From Modicisalibacter xianhensis (GTDB lineage Bacteria; Pseudomonadota; Gammaproteobacteria; Pseudomonadales; Halomonadaceae), in the NCBI RefSeq assembly GCF_900113605.1, contig NZ_FOPY01000013.1, forward strand, positions 1 to 64,000: 64,000 nucleotides of DNA. Reading direction: 5' to 3'. The position numbers were made by a program, and so were the translations under genes. Shown here piece by piece: positions 46,938 through 57,105 of this stretch. How positions within the stretch are numbered: the first letter of the stretch is position 1; every line of letters begins with the position of its first letter. The notes below the pieces were generated by a model that saw nothing but the letters and a program-made list of their open reading frames with translations, had not been told where the DNA came from and searched no databases.

Positions 46938-49280
46938 TCAGAATGTCTGGCCGAGGGAGAACTGGAAGGTCTGGGTATCGTCACCTTCCTGCTCGTTGAG
47001 CGGCTTGGCCACACTGAAGGTCAGCGGCCCCACCGGGGTCAGCCAGGACAGCCCAAGGCCCACGCTGTAGCGAAGCTCGCCCAGGTCGACACCGCTTTCG
47101 CAATTGGAATCAGGCGCCCCGGACACATCGGACACGTCGTAGCATTCAGTGAGATAGCTGTTGCCGGCATCCACGAAGACCGAGGTCTGCAGGGAGCGGC
47201 GGTCCTCGACCCAGGGGAAGGGATAGATCAGCTCGACCGAGCCTTCGACCAGCACGTTGCCGCCCAGGGTATCGTCGTCACCATCGCCGCGAGGCGTGGT
47301 GGCCGGCCCCAGCGTATTGCCGGCAAAGCCACGCACCGACCCCAGGCCACCGGAGTAGAAGTTCTCATAGAACGGATACGGGTCGTTGCCGATGGTATCG
47401 GCATAGCCCAGCGAGGTACTGAACTTGAGCGACCAGTCAGGACGGAACTCGAACAGCTTCCTGGCGTTGTAGCGCAGCTTGTAGTACTCGGCATCGGAGC
47501 CCGGCACGGCGGTCTCCAGGGCCACACGCTGGTAGCTGCCATCGGTCGGCATGATGCCACGGTTGAGATTGTTGCGCGTCCAACTGGCGGTGAGCTTGTA
47601 GCTCATCGCGTCGTTGCCCTGGCTGTCGACGTATCCGATGATTTCGGCCGGCGTATCGTTATAGGTCTCGATGGACAGATCCTCGAGCCCGACCCCGAAG
47701 TTCAGGCGGCTGAGGTCGTTGATCGGGTAGCCGAAATCGATGCTGCCACCGTACGAATCGGTGGAATACGTCGAGATATCGGAATCCTCGTAGTCGGTCT
47801 CGCGATAGAACAGGTTATAGCCGCGCGAGACCCCGTCGAGGGTCCAGTAGGGGTCAGTGAAGCCGAAGTTCAGGTTGGTGTAGGTGTCGCTGCGCTGGGC
47901 GCCGACATTGACCCGGTTGCCCGTCCCCAGGAAGTTCTTCTGTGACAGCGAGGCCCCATAGATGACCCCTGCGGACTGCGAGTAGCCGATACTGGCCGAG
48001 ATCGAGCCGGATGGCTGTTCCTCGACATTGTAGGTGACATCGACCTGGTCGGGCTCGCCGGCCACGGGCCGGGTCTCGACATCGACCTGGCGGAAGAAGC
48101 CCAGGCGCTCGAGCCGCTGCTTGGACTGGCTGATCTTGTCGGTGGAGGCCGGCGCGCCTTCCATCTGGATCATTTCGCGACGCAGCACCTCGTCTTGCGT
48201 GGTGGTATTGCCCTCGAAGTTGATCCGTCGCACGTAGGCACGACGACCGGGATCGACCCGGAAGATGACATCGACGGTATCGCCGCCTTCATCGACCTCG
48301 GGCACGCTTTCGACGTTGGCGAAGGCGAATCCTTCCGCCCCCAGCGCCTGGCGCAGGGCCTCGGCGGATTCAGTCAGTGCGCTGCGCGAATAGATATCGC
48401 CCGACTCCGCCGTGACCAGCGATCGTGCCTGGCTCTCGGGCAGGGTCAGATCACCCGCAAAACGGATGTCGTCGATGCGGTAACGGCGCCCCTCGTCAAC
48501 ATTGATCGTGACATAGATCTTCGACTTGTCGGGACTGATGGCCACCTGCGTCGAGGTGATCGCGAAGTTCACGTAGCCCCGATCGAGATAGTACGAGCGC
48601 AGGGTTTCGAGATCGCCGGCGAGCTTCTCGCGCGAGTATTCATCGTCGGAAAACCAGCCGAAGAACCAGCCCGGGCGATCCTCGAGCTGGATGAGATCAC
48701 GCAGGGTATCGTCGTCGAACGCCTCGTTGCCGACGACGTTGATCTGGCGAATCTTGGCGACAGCGCCCTCGTTGACGTCGATGTTGACCTGAACGCGGTT
48801 GCGATCGACCGGCTCCACCGACGTCTCGATACTTGCGCTGTATCGCCCCTGCGAGTGATAGAGCTGTTCGAGCTGGCGCTCCACTTCATCGAGCGAGGCA
48901 CGCTGCAACACCTGGCCCTCGGCCAGGCCGGTCTCGGCCATGCCCTTGCGCAGATCCTCTTCGGCAATCTGCGAATTGCCCTCGATCTCGATGCGCGAGA
49001 TCGAGGGCCGCTCGACCACATGGATCACCAGGACGTCCCCGTCCCGGGCCAGGCGAACGTCTTCGAACAAGCCCGTCGCGAAGAGCTGCTTGGCGGCTTG
49101 CGCCAGTTCGCGATCGTCTACACTTTCATTGGCGCTTACCGGGAAGGCGTTGAATACCGAAGCGGCAGAAACGCGCTGCAGCCCTTCCACGCGAATGTCC
49201 GAAACCGTGAAATCGGCCGCCATGGCCGCTTGGGTGCTGGTTGCCAGCACTACCACCAATCCGAGGGTCTTTAGTTTCAT
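46938..49280 (-). CDS. bamA: BamA, outer membrane protein assembly factor
   Basis: BamA is the core of the BAM complex that folds beta-barrel proteins into the outer membrane. The 780-residue protein has a signal peptide (MKLKTLGLVVVLATSTQAAM), five POTRA domains over about residues 23-420 (the first begins FTVSDIRVEGLQRVS) and a 16-strand barrel. The barrel includes the conserved lid-loop RGF motif in LGSVRGFAGNTLGP, and the protein ends FQFSLGQTF with a terminal Phe. It precedes skp by 35 bases. Confidence 0.97.
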   Translation of the reverse strand: MKLKTLGLVVVLATSTQAAMAADFTVSDIRVEGLQRVSAASVFNAFPVSANESVDDRELAQAAKQLFATGLFEDVRLARDGDVLVIHVVERPSISRIEIEGNSQIAEEDLRKGMAETGLAEGQVLQRASLDEVERQLEQLYHSQGRYSASIETSVEPVDRNRVQVNIDVNEGAVAKIRQINVVGNEAFDDDTLRDLIQLEDRPGWFFGWFSDDEYSREKLAGDLETLRSYYLDRGYVNFAITSTQVAISPDKSKIYVTINVDEGRRYRIDDIRFAGDLTLPESQARSLVTAESGDIYSRSALTESAEALRQALGAEGFAFANVESVPEVDEGGDTVDVIFRVDPGRRAYVRRINFEGNTTTQDEVLRREMIQMEGAPASTDKISQSKQRLERLGFFRQVDVETRPVAGEPDQVDVTYNVEEQPSGSISASIGYSQSAGVIYGASLSQKNFLGTGNRVNVGAQRSDTYTNLNFGFTDPYWTLDGVSRGYNLFYRETDYEDSDISTYSTDSYGGSIDFGYPINDLSRLNFGVGLEDLSIETYNDTPAEIIGYVDSQGNDAMSYKLTASWTRNNLNRGIMPTDGSYQRVALETAVPGSDAEYYKLRYNARKLFEFRPDWSLKFSTSLGYADTIGNDPYPFYENFYSGGLGSVRGFAGNTLGPATTPRGDGDDDTLGGNVLVEGSVELIYPFPWVEDRRSLQTSVFVDAGNSYLTECYDVSDVSGAPDSNCESGVDLGELRYSVGLGLSWLTPVGPLTFSVAKPLNEQEGDDTQTFQFSLGQTF

Positions 49281-49326
49281 GCAGTCGTTTCGCCCGATCT
49301 GTTCTGCTCGCTCGCCGAACAGGCAC

Positions 49327-49354
49327 CTTATACATTTCCCGGGGTGACTGACAA
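49327..49354 (-). promoter_or_regulatory. Candidate sigma-70 promoter of bamA
   Basis: On the minus strand TTGTCA (49349-49354) and TATAAG (49327-49332) are separated by 16 bases, about 47 bases before the bamA ATG. No convincing sigma-E promoter was seen in the 176-base rseP-bamA gap. A small hairpin GGCGCC-TTA-GGCGCC (49398-49412) also lies there. Confidence 0.5.
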
Positions 49355-49456
49355 GGCCAAGCGTGGCGCTTGCCGGCCATGCCGCTCCGGGCCGAGGGGC
49401 GCCTTAGGCGCCGGATAGTTTCAACGCAACGTCATGTTTTTTGCAGCCGCATCGCG

Positions 49457-50809
49457 TCACAATCGCATCAGGTCAAAGTACAGCGCCATCAGCATCAGCG
49501 TCCCGACCAGCGCCAGGCCGATCCGCAGCCCCACGGCCTGGACAGCCTCGGAAACGGGGCGGCCGCGGATCGCTTCGATGAGGTAGTAGGCCAGGTGCCC
49601 CCCATCGAGTACCGGAATCGGCAGCAGGTTGAGCACACCGAGACTGATCGACAGATACGCCATGAAACTGATGAAGCTTTCCATGCCGCTGCGCGCCGTA
49701 TCGCCGGCCACCCGGGCAATGGTGATCGGGCCCGACAGGTTGGACGGCGAGATCAGCCCGACCAGCATCTTGCGGATCGAGTCGAGGGTCAGCACGGTCA
49801 TTTCCACGGTGCGCGACACAGACTGCCCGACCGCCGCCAGGGGACCGTAGCGAATCTCGCGCCGATACTCTTCCGGCCAACTGACCGGCTCGACGCCGGC
49901 CCCGATGTAGCCGATCGTCTCGCCTTCAGCCTCCCGGCTGCCTGGCATCAGGCCCATGTCGCGAAACTCTCCGTCACGCTCGACGCGCAACGCCAGTGTC
50001 TCGCCCGGCCGATTGCGAATCCGCTCGACGAAGTCCAACCAATCCTTGATGGGCGTGCCATCGACCGCCACGATGCGGTCTCCCGGCTCGAGCCCGGCCT
50101 GGGCGGCCGCCTCGCCTTCGAGCACCTGGCCGAGCACGGCCGGGATCTCGGGACGCCATGGCGTGACACCCAACGTCTGCAAGGGCTGGGGCGGGTCCTG
50201 ATGCGCCAGCCAGTTGTCCACACTGACGTGATGCACCCGCGGCTCGGTACTCTGACCCTCGCGTACGCTGACGTCCAGGCTGCCGCTGAGCCCGATCCGC
50301 GAGATCAGCTCGAGATTGACGTCCTCCCAGGAGCGGGTTTTATCCCCCTGGATAGCCATGACCTCCTGTCCCGATGCCAGACCAGCCTGCGCCGCGGGTG
50401 AACCGGGGGCCACGTTACCGATGACCGGGGCCACCGTCGACGTGCCAGCGACGAAAAGCAGCCAGTAGGCAACCATGGCCAGCAGAAAGTTGGCCAGCGG
50501 ACCAGCCACGACGATGGCAATCCGCGCCCACACGCTCTTGCGGTTGAACGCACGATCCTGTTCCTCGGGAGCGACCGGCCCTTCACGCTCGTCGAGCATC
50601 TTGACGTACCCGCCCAGGGGAATCGCTGCCACGGCGAACTCGGTCCCGTGACGATCGAAGCGCGACCAGAGTGGTTTGCCAAAGCCCACGGAGAAACGCA
50701 GCACCTTGACGCCACAGCGCCGCGCGACCCAGAAATGCCCGAATTCATGAAACGTGATCAACAGGCCAAGAACGACGATGACCGCCAGCACATTCTGTAG
50801 TGCGCCCAT
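49457..50809 (-). CDS. rseP: RseP, intramembrane zinc protease (site-2 protease)
   Basis: RseP cleaves anti-sigma factor RseA in the membrane to release sigma-E, and clears signal peptides. The 450-residue protein has the zinc motif HEFGH at residues 21-25 in the first membrane helix, two PDZ domains (NVAPGSPAAQAGLASGQEV and QAGLEPGDRIVAVDGTPI), and the third zinc ligand region PVLDGGHLAYYLIEA near the C-terminus. It lies between dxr and bamA, as in E. coli. Confidence 0.97.
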   Translation of the reverse strand: MGALQNVLAVIVVLGLLITFHEFGHFWVARRCGVKVLRFSVGFGKPLWSRFDRHGTEFAVAAIPLGGYVKMLDEREGPVAPEEQDRAFNRKSVWARIAIVVAGPLANFLLAMVAYWLLFVAGTSTVAPVIGNVAPGSPAAQAGLASGQEVMAIQGDKTRSWEDVNLELISRIGLSGSLDVSVREGQSTEPRVHHVSVDNWLAHQDPPQPLQTLGVTPWRPEIPAVLGQVLEGEAAAQAGLEPGDRIVAVDGTPIKDWLDFVERIRNRPGETLALRVERDGEFRDMGLMPGSREAEGETIGYIGAGVEPVSWPEEYRREIRYGPLAAVGQSVSRTVEMTVLTLDSIRKMLVGLISPSNLSGPITIARVAGDTARSGMESFISFMAYLSISLGVLNLLPIPVLDGGHLAYYLIEAIRGRPVSEAVQAVGLRIGLALVGTLMLMALYFDLMRL

Positions 50810-50826
50810 TGCGTTAACCTCCCGGC

Positions 50827-52026
50827 TTAGCGTGCCAGATGCCGCACGGCAACGCGGCGGGCGCGCGCGTCCTCGGCAAGTATGACGTCCAGTTCATCGG
50901 CGGCCTTGACGTCACAGGTATGCATGACGGCCTCGATGACGTCGGGAATCTGTGTAAAGCCCACCCCGCCGGCCAGAAAGGCCTCGACCGCGACTTCATT
51001 GGCGGCATTCAATAGCGCTGGTGCCGTGCCTCCCGCCGCCATGGCCTCGCGCGCCAGGCGCAGGCAGGGAAACGCGGTTTCATCGGGTGCCTCGAAGTCG
51101 AGCCTGGCCACACTGAACAGGTCGAGATGCTCGACACCCGCGGCAATCCGCTCGGGCCAGGCCAGGCCATAGGCAATCGGCGTACGCATATCGGGGTTAC
51201 CCAACTGGGCAATGACCGAGCCATCGCTGTAGGCGACCATCGAATGGATTACGCTCTGCGGATGCACGACGACCTGAATCTGCTCGGGACGCGCATCGAA
51301 CAGCCAGCAGGCCTCGATCAACTCGAGCCCCTTGTTCATCAGCGTGGCGCTATCTACCGAGATCTTTCGTCCCATCGCCCAGTTGGGATGGGCACAGGCC
51401 TGCTCCGGCGTCACTGCCTGTAGCCGGACGGCGTCCCAACCTCGAAAAGGGCCGCCCGAGGCAGTCAACAGTAGTTGGGATACGCCGAACCTGCCCAAAC
51501 CTCCACGATGCCCGGGAGGTAGACACTGGTAGATGGCATTATGTTCAGAATCGATGGGCAGCAGCACGGCACCATGGCGCTCCACCTCGTCCATGAACAG
51601 CGCCCCGGACATGACCAGCGCCTCCTTGTTGGCCAGCAGCACGCGCTTGCCTGCGCGCACTGCGGCCAGCGTCGGCAACAGGCCAGCGGCGCCGACAATG
51701 GCCGCCATGACCACATCTACCTCGCTCGCTCCGGCAACATCCTGCAGGGCGCCCTCCCCGGACCGCACCTCGGTCGCCAGGCCGGCACGACCAAGCTCGT
51801 CACGCAACCAGGCTGCATCGTGCTCATGCGCCAGCACGGCGACCGCCGGACAATGGGTCAGGCACTGATCGCGCAGCGCTTCGCGACGGGTACAAGCCGT
51901 CAGTGCATGGACCCGGTAACGCTCGGGGTGGCGCGCCAGGACATCCAGCGTACTGGTGCCGATCGATCCGGTGGCTCCCAGGACGGTAACCGACTGGCGG
52001 ACATGCGATGTGTCGTTATCCAGCAT
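50827..52026 (-). CDS. dxr: 1-deoxy-D-xylulose 5-phosphate reductoisomerase
   Basis: Dxr (IspC) commits carbon to the MEP isoprenoid pathway using NADPH. ATG 52026 has AGGA 6 bases upstream and gives 399 residues (E. coli 398). The NADPH motif [20 protein letters not shown], the [12 protein letters not shown] segment, [13 protein letters not shown] and the SGGPFRGW loop are all present. It follows cdsA by 9 bases. Confidence 0.97.
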   Translation of the reverse strand: MLDNDTSHVRQSVTVLGATGSIGTSTLDVLARHPERYRVHALTACTRREALRDQCLTHCPAVAVLAHEHDAAWLRDELGRAGLATEVRSGEGALQDVAGASEVDVVMAAIVGAAGLLPTLAAVRAGKRVLLANKEALVMSGALFMDEVERHGAVLLPIDSEHNAIYQCLPPGHRGGLGRFGVSQLLLTASGGPFRGWDAVRLQAVTPEQACAHPNWAMGRKISVDSATLMNKGLELIEACWLFDARPEQIQVVVHPQSVIHSMVAYSDGSVIAQLGNPDMRTPIAYGLAWPERIAAGVEHLDLFSVARLDFEAPDETAFPCLRLAREAMAAGGTAPALLNAANEVAVEAFLAGGVGFTQIPDVIEAVMHTCDVKAADELDVILAEDARARRVAVRHLAR

Positions 52027-52035
52027 CACCTTTCC

Positions 52036-52833
52036 TCAGACCCATAGCCTGAACAGCGCAAACAACGGAATGGCCGCAGTCAGGCTATCGATACGATCGA
52101 GTATCCCGCCATGACCGGGCAACAGGCGGCCTGAGTCCTTGATGCCGCGCAACCGCTTGAGCATGCTTTCCAGCAGGTCGCCCAGCACCGATACGAGCGT
52201 CACGACCAGCGTGGCGACGACCAGCCATATGGCTTGCGCCGTCCCGAGGCCAAGCCAGGCCGAAAAGAGCATGGCGAGCAACGCCGTCGCGACCATGCCG
52301 CCGTACACGCCCTCCCAGGACTTGCCCGGACTGACACGCGGGGCCAGCTTGCGGCGACCGAAACGACGCCCGGCAAAATAGGCGCCGATATCGGCGACCC
52401 AGACCAGCAGCAACACGTAAAGCAGCCACTCGCCACCGATGGCACGCAGGTGGATGAAGCCAATCCAGCAAGGCAGCAGGACCCATGCCCCCATGGCCAG
52501 GCGAGTGGCAGGGGCACGCCACTGCTGACTGGTCCGGGGGTAGCTCACCACCCAGTAACCGCTGGTCAGCCAGCCGATTGCGCCCAGCCACAGCGGCCAG
52601 GCCGACTGCACCACACCCAGCAACCAGGCAAGTAGCATCAGCACGGCCAGACCGACGACATAGGCCAGGCGCTGCACAGGACGGGCCAGCCCCGAGAGGT
52701 TGGCCCATTCCCAGCCACCCCAGAGCACGACGGCTCCTGTGAACAGGGCAAAGCCTCCTTCGACAAGGCCGAACAGGCCTACCAGCGCCAGCGGTGCGAG
52801 CACCAACGCCGTCAATATGCGTTGCTTAAGCAC
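52036..52833 (-). CDS. cdsA: Phosphatidate cytidylyltransferase
   Basis: CdsA makes CDP-diacylglycerol, the precursor of all phospholipids. I chose GTG 52833, which overlaps the uppS stop by 8 bases and has GAGG upstream, giving 265 residues (E. coli 285). The longer open frame runs antisense-like through uppS and is rejected. The protein has multiple membrane helices, beginning LKQRILTALVLAPLALVGLF. The signature LKRLRGIKDSGRLLPGHGGI, followed by LDRIDSL, lies near the C-terminus. Confidence 0.95.
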   Translation of the reverse strand: MLKQRILTALVLAPLALVGLFGLVEGGFALFTGAVVLWGGWEWANLSGLARPVQRLAYVVGLAVLMLLAWLLGVVQSAWPLWLGAIGWLTSGYWVVSYPRTSQQWRAPATRLAMGAWVLLPCWIGFIHLRAIGGEWLLYVLLLVWVADIGAYFAGRRFGRRKLAPRVSPGKSWEGVYGGMVATALLAMLFSAWLGLGTAQAIWLVVATLVVTLVSVLGDLLESMLKRLRGIKDSGRLLPGHGGILDRIDSLTAAIPLFALFRLWV

Positions 52834-53569
52834 CTTGAGCCTCGATCTGTTCCTGGGTCTTGCCGAAGCGACGCTGACGACCGGCAAAGGCGTCGATGGC
52901 CTCGTCGAAGGCGTCGGCGTCGAAATCCGGCCACAACCGGGGCGAGAAGAAAAGTTCGGAATACGCCAGTTGCCAGAGCAGGAAGTTGGAGATTCGCTGC
53001 TCGCCACTGGTACGAATGCACAGGTCCACGGGCGGGGCACTGTTAGTGATGATCTCCCGGTCGAGGGCCGCCTCGTCGATATCGGCGGCGTGCATTTCTC
53101 CACTCTCGACCCGCGCTGCCAGCCGCCGGGCAGCCATGGCAATGTCCCACTGCCCGCCGTAGTTGGCAGCGACAATCAGATGCAGACCACGATTGTCCTG
53201 CGTCAGCGCCTCGGCCCTTTGGATATGCTGCTGAATCGATTTGGAAAACGCGTCCCGCTCGCCGACGATGGTAAGGCGAATGTCATGCTCGTGCAGCTTT
53301 CTGACTTCGCGCTTGAGCGCCATCAGGAACAGCTCCATGAGCGCCCTGACTTCGCCTGCCGGACGCTTCCAGTTCTCGCTGGAAAAAGCGAACAGCGTAA
53401 GGGTTTCGACGCCGCGCTCCACGGCACGGCGAATGACGGCACGGACAGACTCGACACCCGCGTGGTGACCGCGGATGCCGGACATTCCATGCGCCCGGGC
53501 CCAGCGGTTGTTGCCGTCCATGATGATGGCCACGTGACGCGGCACTTGGGAAGACTGCGGTGACGTCAT
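52826..53569 (-). CDS. uppS: Undecaprenyl pyrophosphate synthase
   Basis: UppS makes the C55 lipid carrier of cell wall synthesis. ATG 53569 gives 247 residues (E. coli 253). The catalytic aspartate is D18 in HVAIIMDGNNRWARAHGM, followed by GIRGHHAG, TLFAFSSENWKRPAGEV and LCIRTSGEQRISNFLLWQ. An ATG at 53605 is an alternative start, but it falls inside a hairpin. It overlaps cdsA. Confidence 0.96.
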   Translation of the reverse strand: MTSPQSSQVPRHVAIIMDGNNRWARAHGMSGIRGHHAGVESVRAVIRRAVERGVETLTLFAFSSENWKRPAGEVRALMELFLMALKREVRKLHEHDIRLTIVGERDAFSKSIQQHIQRAEALTQDNRGLHLIVAANYGGQWDIAMAARRLAARVESGEMHAADIDEAALDREIITNSAPPVDLCIRTSGEQRISNFLLWQLAYSELFFSPRLWPDFDADAFDEAIDAFAGRQRRFGKTQEQIEAQGA

Positions 53570-53594
53570 GTTAACTCGCGAGGATGAGTCAATT

Positions 53595-53617
53595 CGGGCG
53601 GCCATCTATGCCGCCCG
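53595..53617 (-). terminator. Hairpin after frr
   Basis: An 8-base-pair stem (CGGGCGGC / GCCGCCCG) with a 7-base loop begins 8 bases after the frr stop on the minus strand. The following AATTG is not a good T tract, so it is at most a partial terminator before uppS. Confidence 0.45.
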
Positions 53618-53625
53618 TTTCCAGC

Positions 53626-54183
53626 TCAGACCTGCATCAGGTCGTGCTCCTTGGACTCCAGCAGCTTGTCGATCTCGGCGACATGCTTGTCGGTCAGCTT
53701 CTGGATATCGTCCTCGGCGCGGTGCTCTTCATCTTCGGTGATTTCTTTTTCCTTGAGCAGCGCCTTGATGTCGCTGTTGGCATCACGACGCACGTTACGC
53801 ACCGCAACGCGAGCGTTTTCGGCCTCGGCACGTGCCTGCTTGATGTAGTTGCGGCGCGTCTCCTCGGTCAGCGGCGGCATGGGAACACGAATCACCGTGC
53901 CTGCAGTCGCCGGATTGAGTCCCAGGTCGGACGTCATGATAGCCTTCTCGATCTTGGGCACCATGGGCTTTTCCCAAGGCACCACGGCCAGGGTGCGAGC
54001 GTCCTCGACATTGACGCTGGCGACCTGGTTGAGCGGCATCTGAGCGCCGTAATATTCCACGGTGACCGCATCCAGAATGCTGGGGTGGGCACGCCCGGTA
54101 CGAATCTTGTGGAAGTTGGCCTGTAAAGACTCCAGGCTCTTCTTCATGCGCGTTTCGGCGTCTTTCTTGATGTCGTTGATCAC
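53626..54183 (-). CDS. frr: Ribosome recycling factor
   Basis: It splits post-termination ribosomes with EF-G. The 185 residues match the E. coli length exactly and carry the signatures [48 protein letters not shown]-like [19 protein letters not shown] and the C-terminal [20 protein letters not shown]. It starts 4 bases after pyrH. Confidence 0.98.
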   Translation of the reverse strand: MINDIKKDAETRMKKSLESLQANFHKIRTGRAHPSILDAVTVEYYGAQMPLNQVASVNVEDARTLAVVPWEKPMVPKIEKAIMTSDLGLNPATAGTVIRVPMPPLTEETRRNYIKQARAEAENARVAVRNVRRDANSDIKALLKEKEITEDEEHRAEDDIQKLTDKHVAEIDKLLESKEHDLMQV

Positions 54184-54187
54184 GGTA

Positions 54188-54928
54188 TTACCCTCTGTCT
54201 ATCAGCGTGCCTTCCTTTCCGCCCACGACCAGGTTGAGTAGCGCACCCGGCTTGGTCATGTCGAATACGCGTACCGGCATGTCATGGTCCCGTACCAGGC
54301 AGATGGCGGTCAAATCCATTACGCCCAGCTTTTGGTCGAGTACCTCGTCATAGCCCAACTGCTCGTACTTGATGGCTTCGGGATGCTTGACGGGGTCCTT
54401 GTCGTAGACCCCATCCACCTTCGTGGCCTTGATGATCACGTCGGCATCGATCTCGATGCCGCGCAGGCAGGCCGCCGAGTCGGTGGTAAAGAACGGATTG
54501 CCGGTACCGGCCGAAAAGATTACCACGTCGCCAGAGGTCAGGTAGCGAATCGCCGTACGGCGATCGTAATGCTCGACCACGCCGCTCATCGGAATTGCCG
54601 ACATGACACGCGAACGGATATTCGAACGCTCCAATGCATCGCGCATTGCCAAGGCGTTCATGACGGTGGCCAACATCCCCATATGGTCGCCGGTCACGCG
54701 CTCCATGCCGGCGGCATGCAGTGCCGCGCCACGAAACAGGTTACCGCCTCCGATGACGATGCCCACCTGGACACCGATACCGACCAACTGGCCGATTTCC
54801 AGCGCCATGCGGTCGAGCACCTTGGGGTCGATACCGAAGTCTCCGTCTCCCATCAGCGCTTCCCCCGAAAGCTTGAGCAGGATGCGCTTGTACTTCGACT
54901 TGGCATTACGGTCGGGATTGGCAGACAT
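54188..54928 (-). CDS. pyrH: UMP kinase
   Basis: PyrH phosphorylates UMP to UDP as a GTP-regulated hexamer. The 246-residue protein has the amino acid kinase fold motifs [50 protein letters not shown] and [16 protein letters not shown]. It lies in the conserved rpsB-tsf-pyrH-frr order. Confidence 0.98.
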   Translation of the reverse strand: MSANPDRNAKSKYKRILLKLSGEALMGDGDFGIDPKVLDRMALEIGQLVGIGVQVGIVIGGGNLFRGAALHAAGMERVTGDHMGMLATVMNALAMRDALERSNIRSRVMSAIPMSGVVEHYDRRTAIRYLTSGDVVIFSAGTGNPFFTTDSAACLRGIEIDADVIIKATKVDGVYDKDPVKHPEAIKYEQLGYDEVLDQKLGVMDLTAICLVRDHDMPVRVFDMTKPGALLNLVVGGKEGTLIDRG

Positions 54929-54983
54929 GCGTAATCTCCTGATGGCGGCGGAATTGACGAGCGTGGCCGATGGCCAGATACAC

Positions 54984-55011
54984 GATGGCGTGCGCTCTCG
55001 CGCACGCCATC
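54984..55011 (-). terminator. Strong hairpin between tsf and pyrH
   Basis: A perfect 12-base-pair stem (GATGGCGTGCGC / GCGCACGCCATC) with a TCTC loop lies 22 bases after the tsf stop. There is no T tract on the minus strand, so it may be an RNA-stability or processing element rather than a full terminator. Confidence 0.45.
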
Positions 55012-55033
55012 TCGAAAGCCAGAAGCTAGGACC

Positions 55034-55903
55034 TCAGCTACGACGAGCCTGTTCCATCACTTCCTTGGCGAAATCGACTTCTTCCTTCTCGATGCCTTCG
55101 CCCACTTCAAAACGGGTGAAGCTGACCACCTCACCGCCATTGGCCTTGACGTAGTCGGCCACGGAGGTGTTGGGGTCCTTGACGAAGGGCTGCTCGGTCA
55201 GGCTGTTCTCGGCCAGGTACTTCTTGAGACGGCCCTGAACCATCTTCTCGGCGATCTCCGCCGGCTTGCCGGCCATGTCCGGCTGCGCCAGGATGATGCT
55301 CTTTTCCTTGTCGAGCTGCTCCTGCGGCATGTGCTCGGGGCGTGCCACGGCCGGATTGATTGCCGCGACGTGCATGGCAACGTCCTTGGCGACGTCGGCA
55401 TTGCCACCCTTGAGCAGGGTCAGCACACCGATGCGACCACCGTGGACGTACTCGCCGACCACGCCACCTTCCGGTGCATCGACGACAACAGCGCGACGCA
55501 CGGAAATGTTTTCACCGATCTTCTGGACCAGCTGCTGGCGGGTCTCTTCCATCTCGCCTTCCATGATGGCGGCGATGTCTTCGGACTTGCTCTCGAAGAC
55601 CTTGGCCAGGACCTTCTCGGCAAATGCCTTGAAGTTGTCGTCACGGGCCACGAAATCGGTCTCGGAGTTGACCTCGAGCATGACACCGTAGCTGCCATTC
55701 TCGGCAACACGCGTCACGACGGCGCCTTCGGCGGCGGTACGGCCGGCCTTCTTGGCGGCCTTGAGGCCAGAATTCTTGCGTAGGTCCTCGATGGCTTTCT
55801 CGATGTCACCATCGGCTTCGGTGAGTGCCTTCTTGCACTCCATCATGCCGAGCCCGGTGCGCTCGCGCAGTTCCTTGACCAGAGATGCGCTGATAGCTGC
55901 CAT
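55034..55903 (-). CDS. tsf: Elongation factor Ts
   Basis: EF-Ts is the nucleotide exchange factor for EF-Tu. The 289-residue protein shows the signatures [20 protein letters not shown] (contact with EF-Tu), [17 protein letters not shown]-type [16 protein letters not shown], and VALHVAA-like [17 protein letters not shown]. It follows rpsB after 169 bases that hold a strong palindrome. Confidence 0.98.
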   Translation of the reverse strand: MAAISASLVKELRERTGLGMMECKKALTEADGDIEKAIEDLRKNSGLKAAKKAGRTAAEGAVVTRVAENGSYGVMLEVNSETDFVARDDNFKAFAEKVLAKVFESKSEDIAAIMEGEMEETRQQLVQKIGENISVRRAVVVDAPEGGVVGEYVHGGRIGVLTLLKGGNADVAKDVAMHVAAINPAVARPEHMPQEQLDKEKSIILAQPDMAGKPAEIAEKMVQGRLKKYLAENSLTEQPFVKDPNTSVADYVKANGGEVVSFTRFEVGEGIEKEEVDFAKEVMEQARRS

Positions 55904-55979
55904 GATAGTTAACCTCTAGGTATGTTCGACGTCGGATATACGGAAAACGGGATCTTCCTGCGTGACCGTCACAGCGTGA

Positions 55980-56003
55980 CAAAGGGGGCCGCGGCCCCCT
56001 TTG
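55980..56003. terminator. Perfect palindrome between rpsB and tsf
   Basis: A 24-base perfect palindrome with GC-rich arms (CAAAGGGGGCCG and its complement) lies 70 bases after the rpsB stop. On the minus-strand RNA it would form a strong hairpin, likely a partial attenuator reducing tsf relative to rpsB. The following bases GTCAC lack a T run. Confidence 0.55.
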
Positions 56004-56072
56004 CCCAACTCCCGACCGTCACCCTCGCCAGTGTGGGCGAGAAACATGACAGCCAGGATAGGCATGCCGGAA

Positions 56073-56804
56073 TCACTCGGCGACTTCGTTGCTCTCGGTC
56101 ACTTCGACGAATTCGTCGGGGCGTCCTTCCTTCGCCTTGGCGCAGGCATCGGCAATTGCGCTGACATAGATCTGGATGGCACGAATCGAGTCGTCGTTGC
56201 CGGGGATGACGTAGTCGACGCCATCGGGGTCGGAGTTGGTATCGACCACACCGATGACCGGAATGCCCAGCTTGTTGGCCTCGTTGATGGCGATGCGCTC
56301 ATGGTCGACGTCAACCACGAACAGGGCATCAGGCAGGCCGCCCATGTCCTTGATACCGCCGATGGAACGCTCGAGCTTGTCCTGCTCGCGAGTCGCCATC
56401 AGGACTTCTTTCTTGGTCAGCTTCTCGAAGGTACCATCTTCACGCATGGTCTCGAGATCACGCAGACGCTTGATCGACTGGCGGATGGTCTTGTAGTTGG
56501 TCAGCATGCCGCCCAACCATCGATGGTTGACGAACGGCTGACCCGCGCGGCTGGCCTCTTCCTTGATGATCTTGCTGGCGGAACGCTTGGTACCGACGAA
56601 CATGATCTTGTTGTTGGAAGCCGCCATCTTCTCGACCACGGCAACGGCGTCGTTCAGTGCCGGCAGGGTGTGCTCGAGGTTGATGATGTGAATCTTGTTG
56701 CGGGCACCGAAGATGTACTTGCTCATCTTCGGGTTCCAGTACTTGGTCTGGTGACCGAAGTGGGCGCCTGCCTTCAGCAGGTCACGCATGTTGACTTGTG
56801 CCAT
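56073..56804 (-). CDS. rpsB: Ribosomal protein S2
   Basis: This is a small ribosomal subunit protein. The 243-residue protein (E. coli 241) begins [20 protein letters not shown] and includes [39 protein letters not shown] and [28 protein letters not shown] ribosome-binding site precedes it, and a structured leader lies upstream. Confidence 0.98.
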   Translation of the reverse strand: MAQVNMRDLLKAGAHFGHQTKYWNPKMSKYIFGARNKIHIINLEHTLPALNDAVAVVEKMAASNNKIMFVGTKRSASKIIKEEASRAGQPFVNHRWLGGMLTNYKTIRQSIKRLRDLETMREDGTFEKLTKKEVLMATREQDKLERSIGGIKDMGGLPDALFVVDVDHERIAINEANKLGIPVIGVVDTNSDPDGVDYVIPGNDDSIRAIQIYVSAIADACAKAKEGRPDEFVEVTESNEVAE

Positions 56805-57105
56805 GGATGACTCCTGGTATATCGGGTTAGGCCTCCATACACCCCATGGATCCGACCGCGATGCGCCGAAGCGACCTGATTCGCGGCACCCGGGACCATG
56901 TGCCGGTGCATGTGTGTTTTCAAGGCATTACGCTAGCTTGTGCTTTCGACAATGATTTGCTGGCCAGCCTTTCGGGCCAACAACGCGGATTGCAGGAAAG
57001 CGCGCGGCTTTATACCATAGAATGATGCCAAGATGAAGTCGCCGCCATTGTTTTGCACGCCCGATCCCCGCTGGCGACACATCCCATTCCTTGATACGAG
57101 ACTCC
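56805..57105. other. Divergent rpsB/map intergenic region with a structured rpsB leader
   Basis: There is no gene in these 301 bases. On the minus strand, about 50-100 bases before rpsB, two overlapping hairpins can form. One is CGGCAC / GTGCCG (56884-56889 with 56900-56905). The other is CCGCGA / TCGCGG (56856-56861 with 56881-56886), enclosing a CGC-TTCG-GCG tetraloop. They share bases 56884-56886, so they compete. In E. coli, S2 represses its own operon through the rpsB leader, and this may be the equivalent. A weak promoter candidate TTGTCG-16-TAATGC lies farther up. Confidence 0.4.

Noticed and set aside
52834-53175. N-terminal extension of CdsA by about 114 codons
   Set aside because: It lies out of frame inside uppS; the GTG at 52833 with GAGG upstream matches the CdsA family start.
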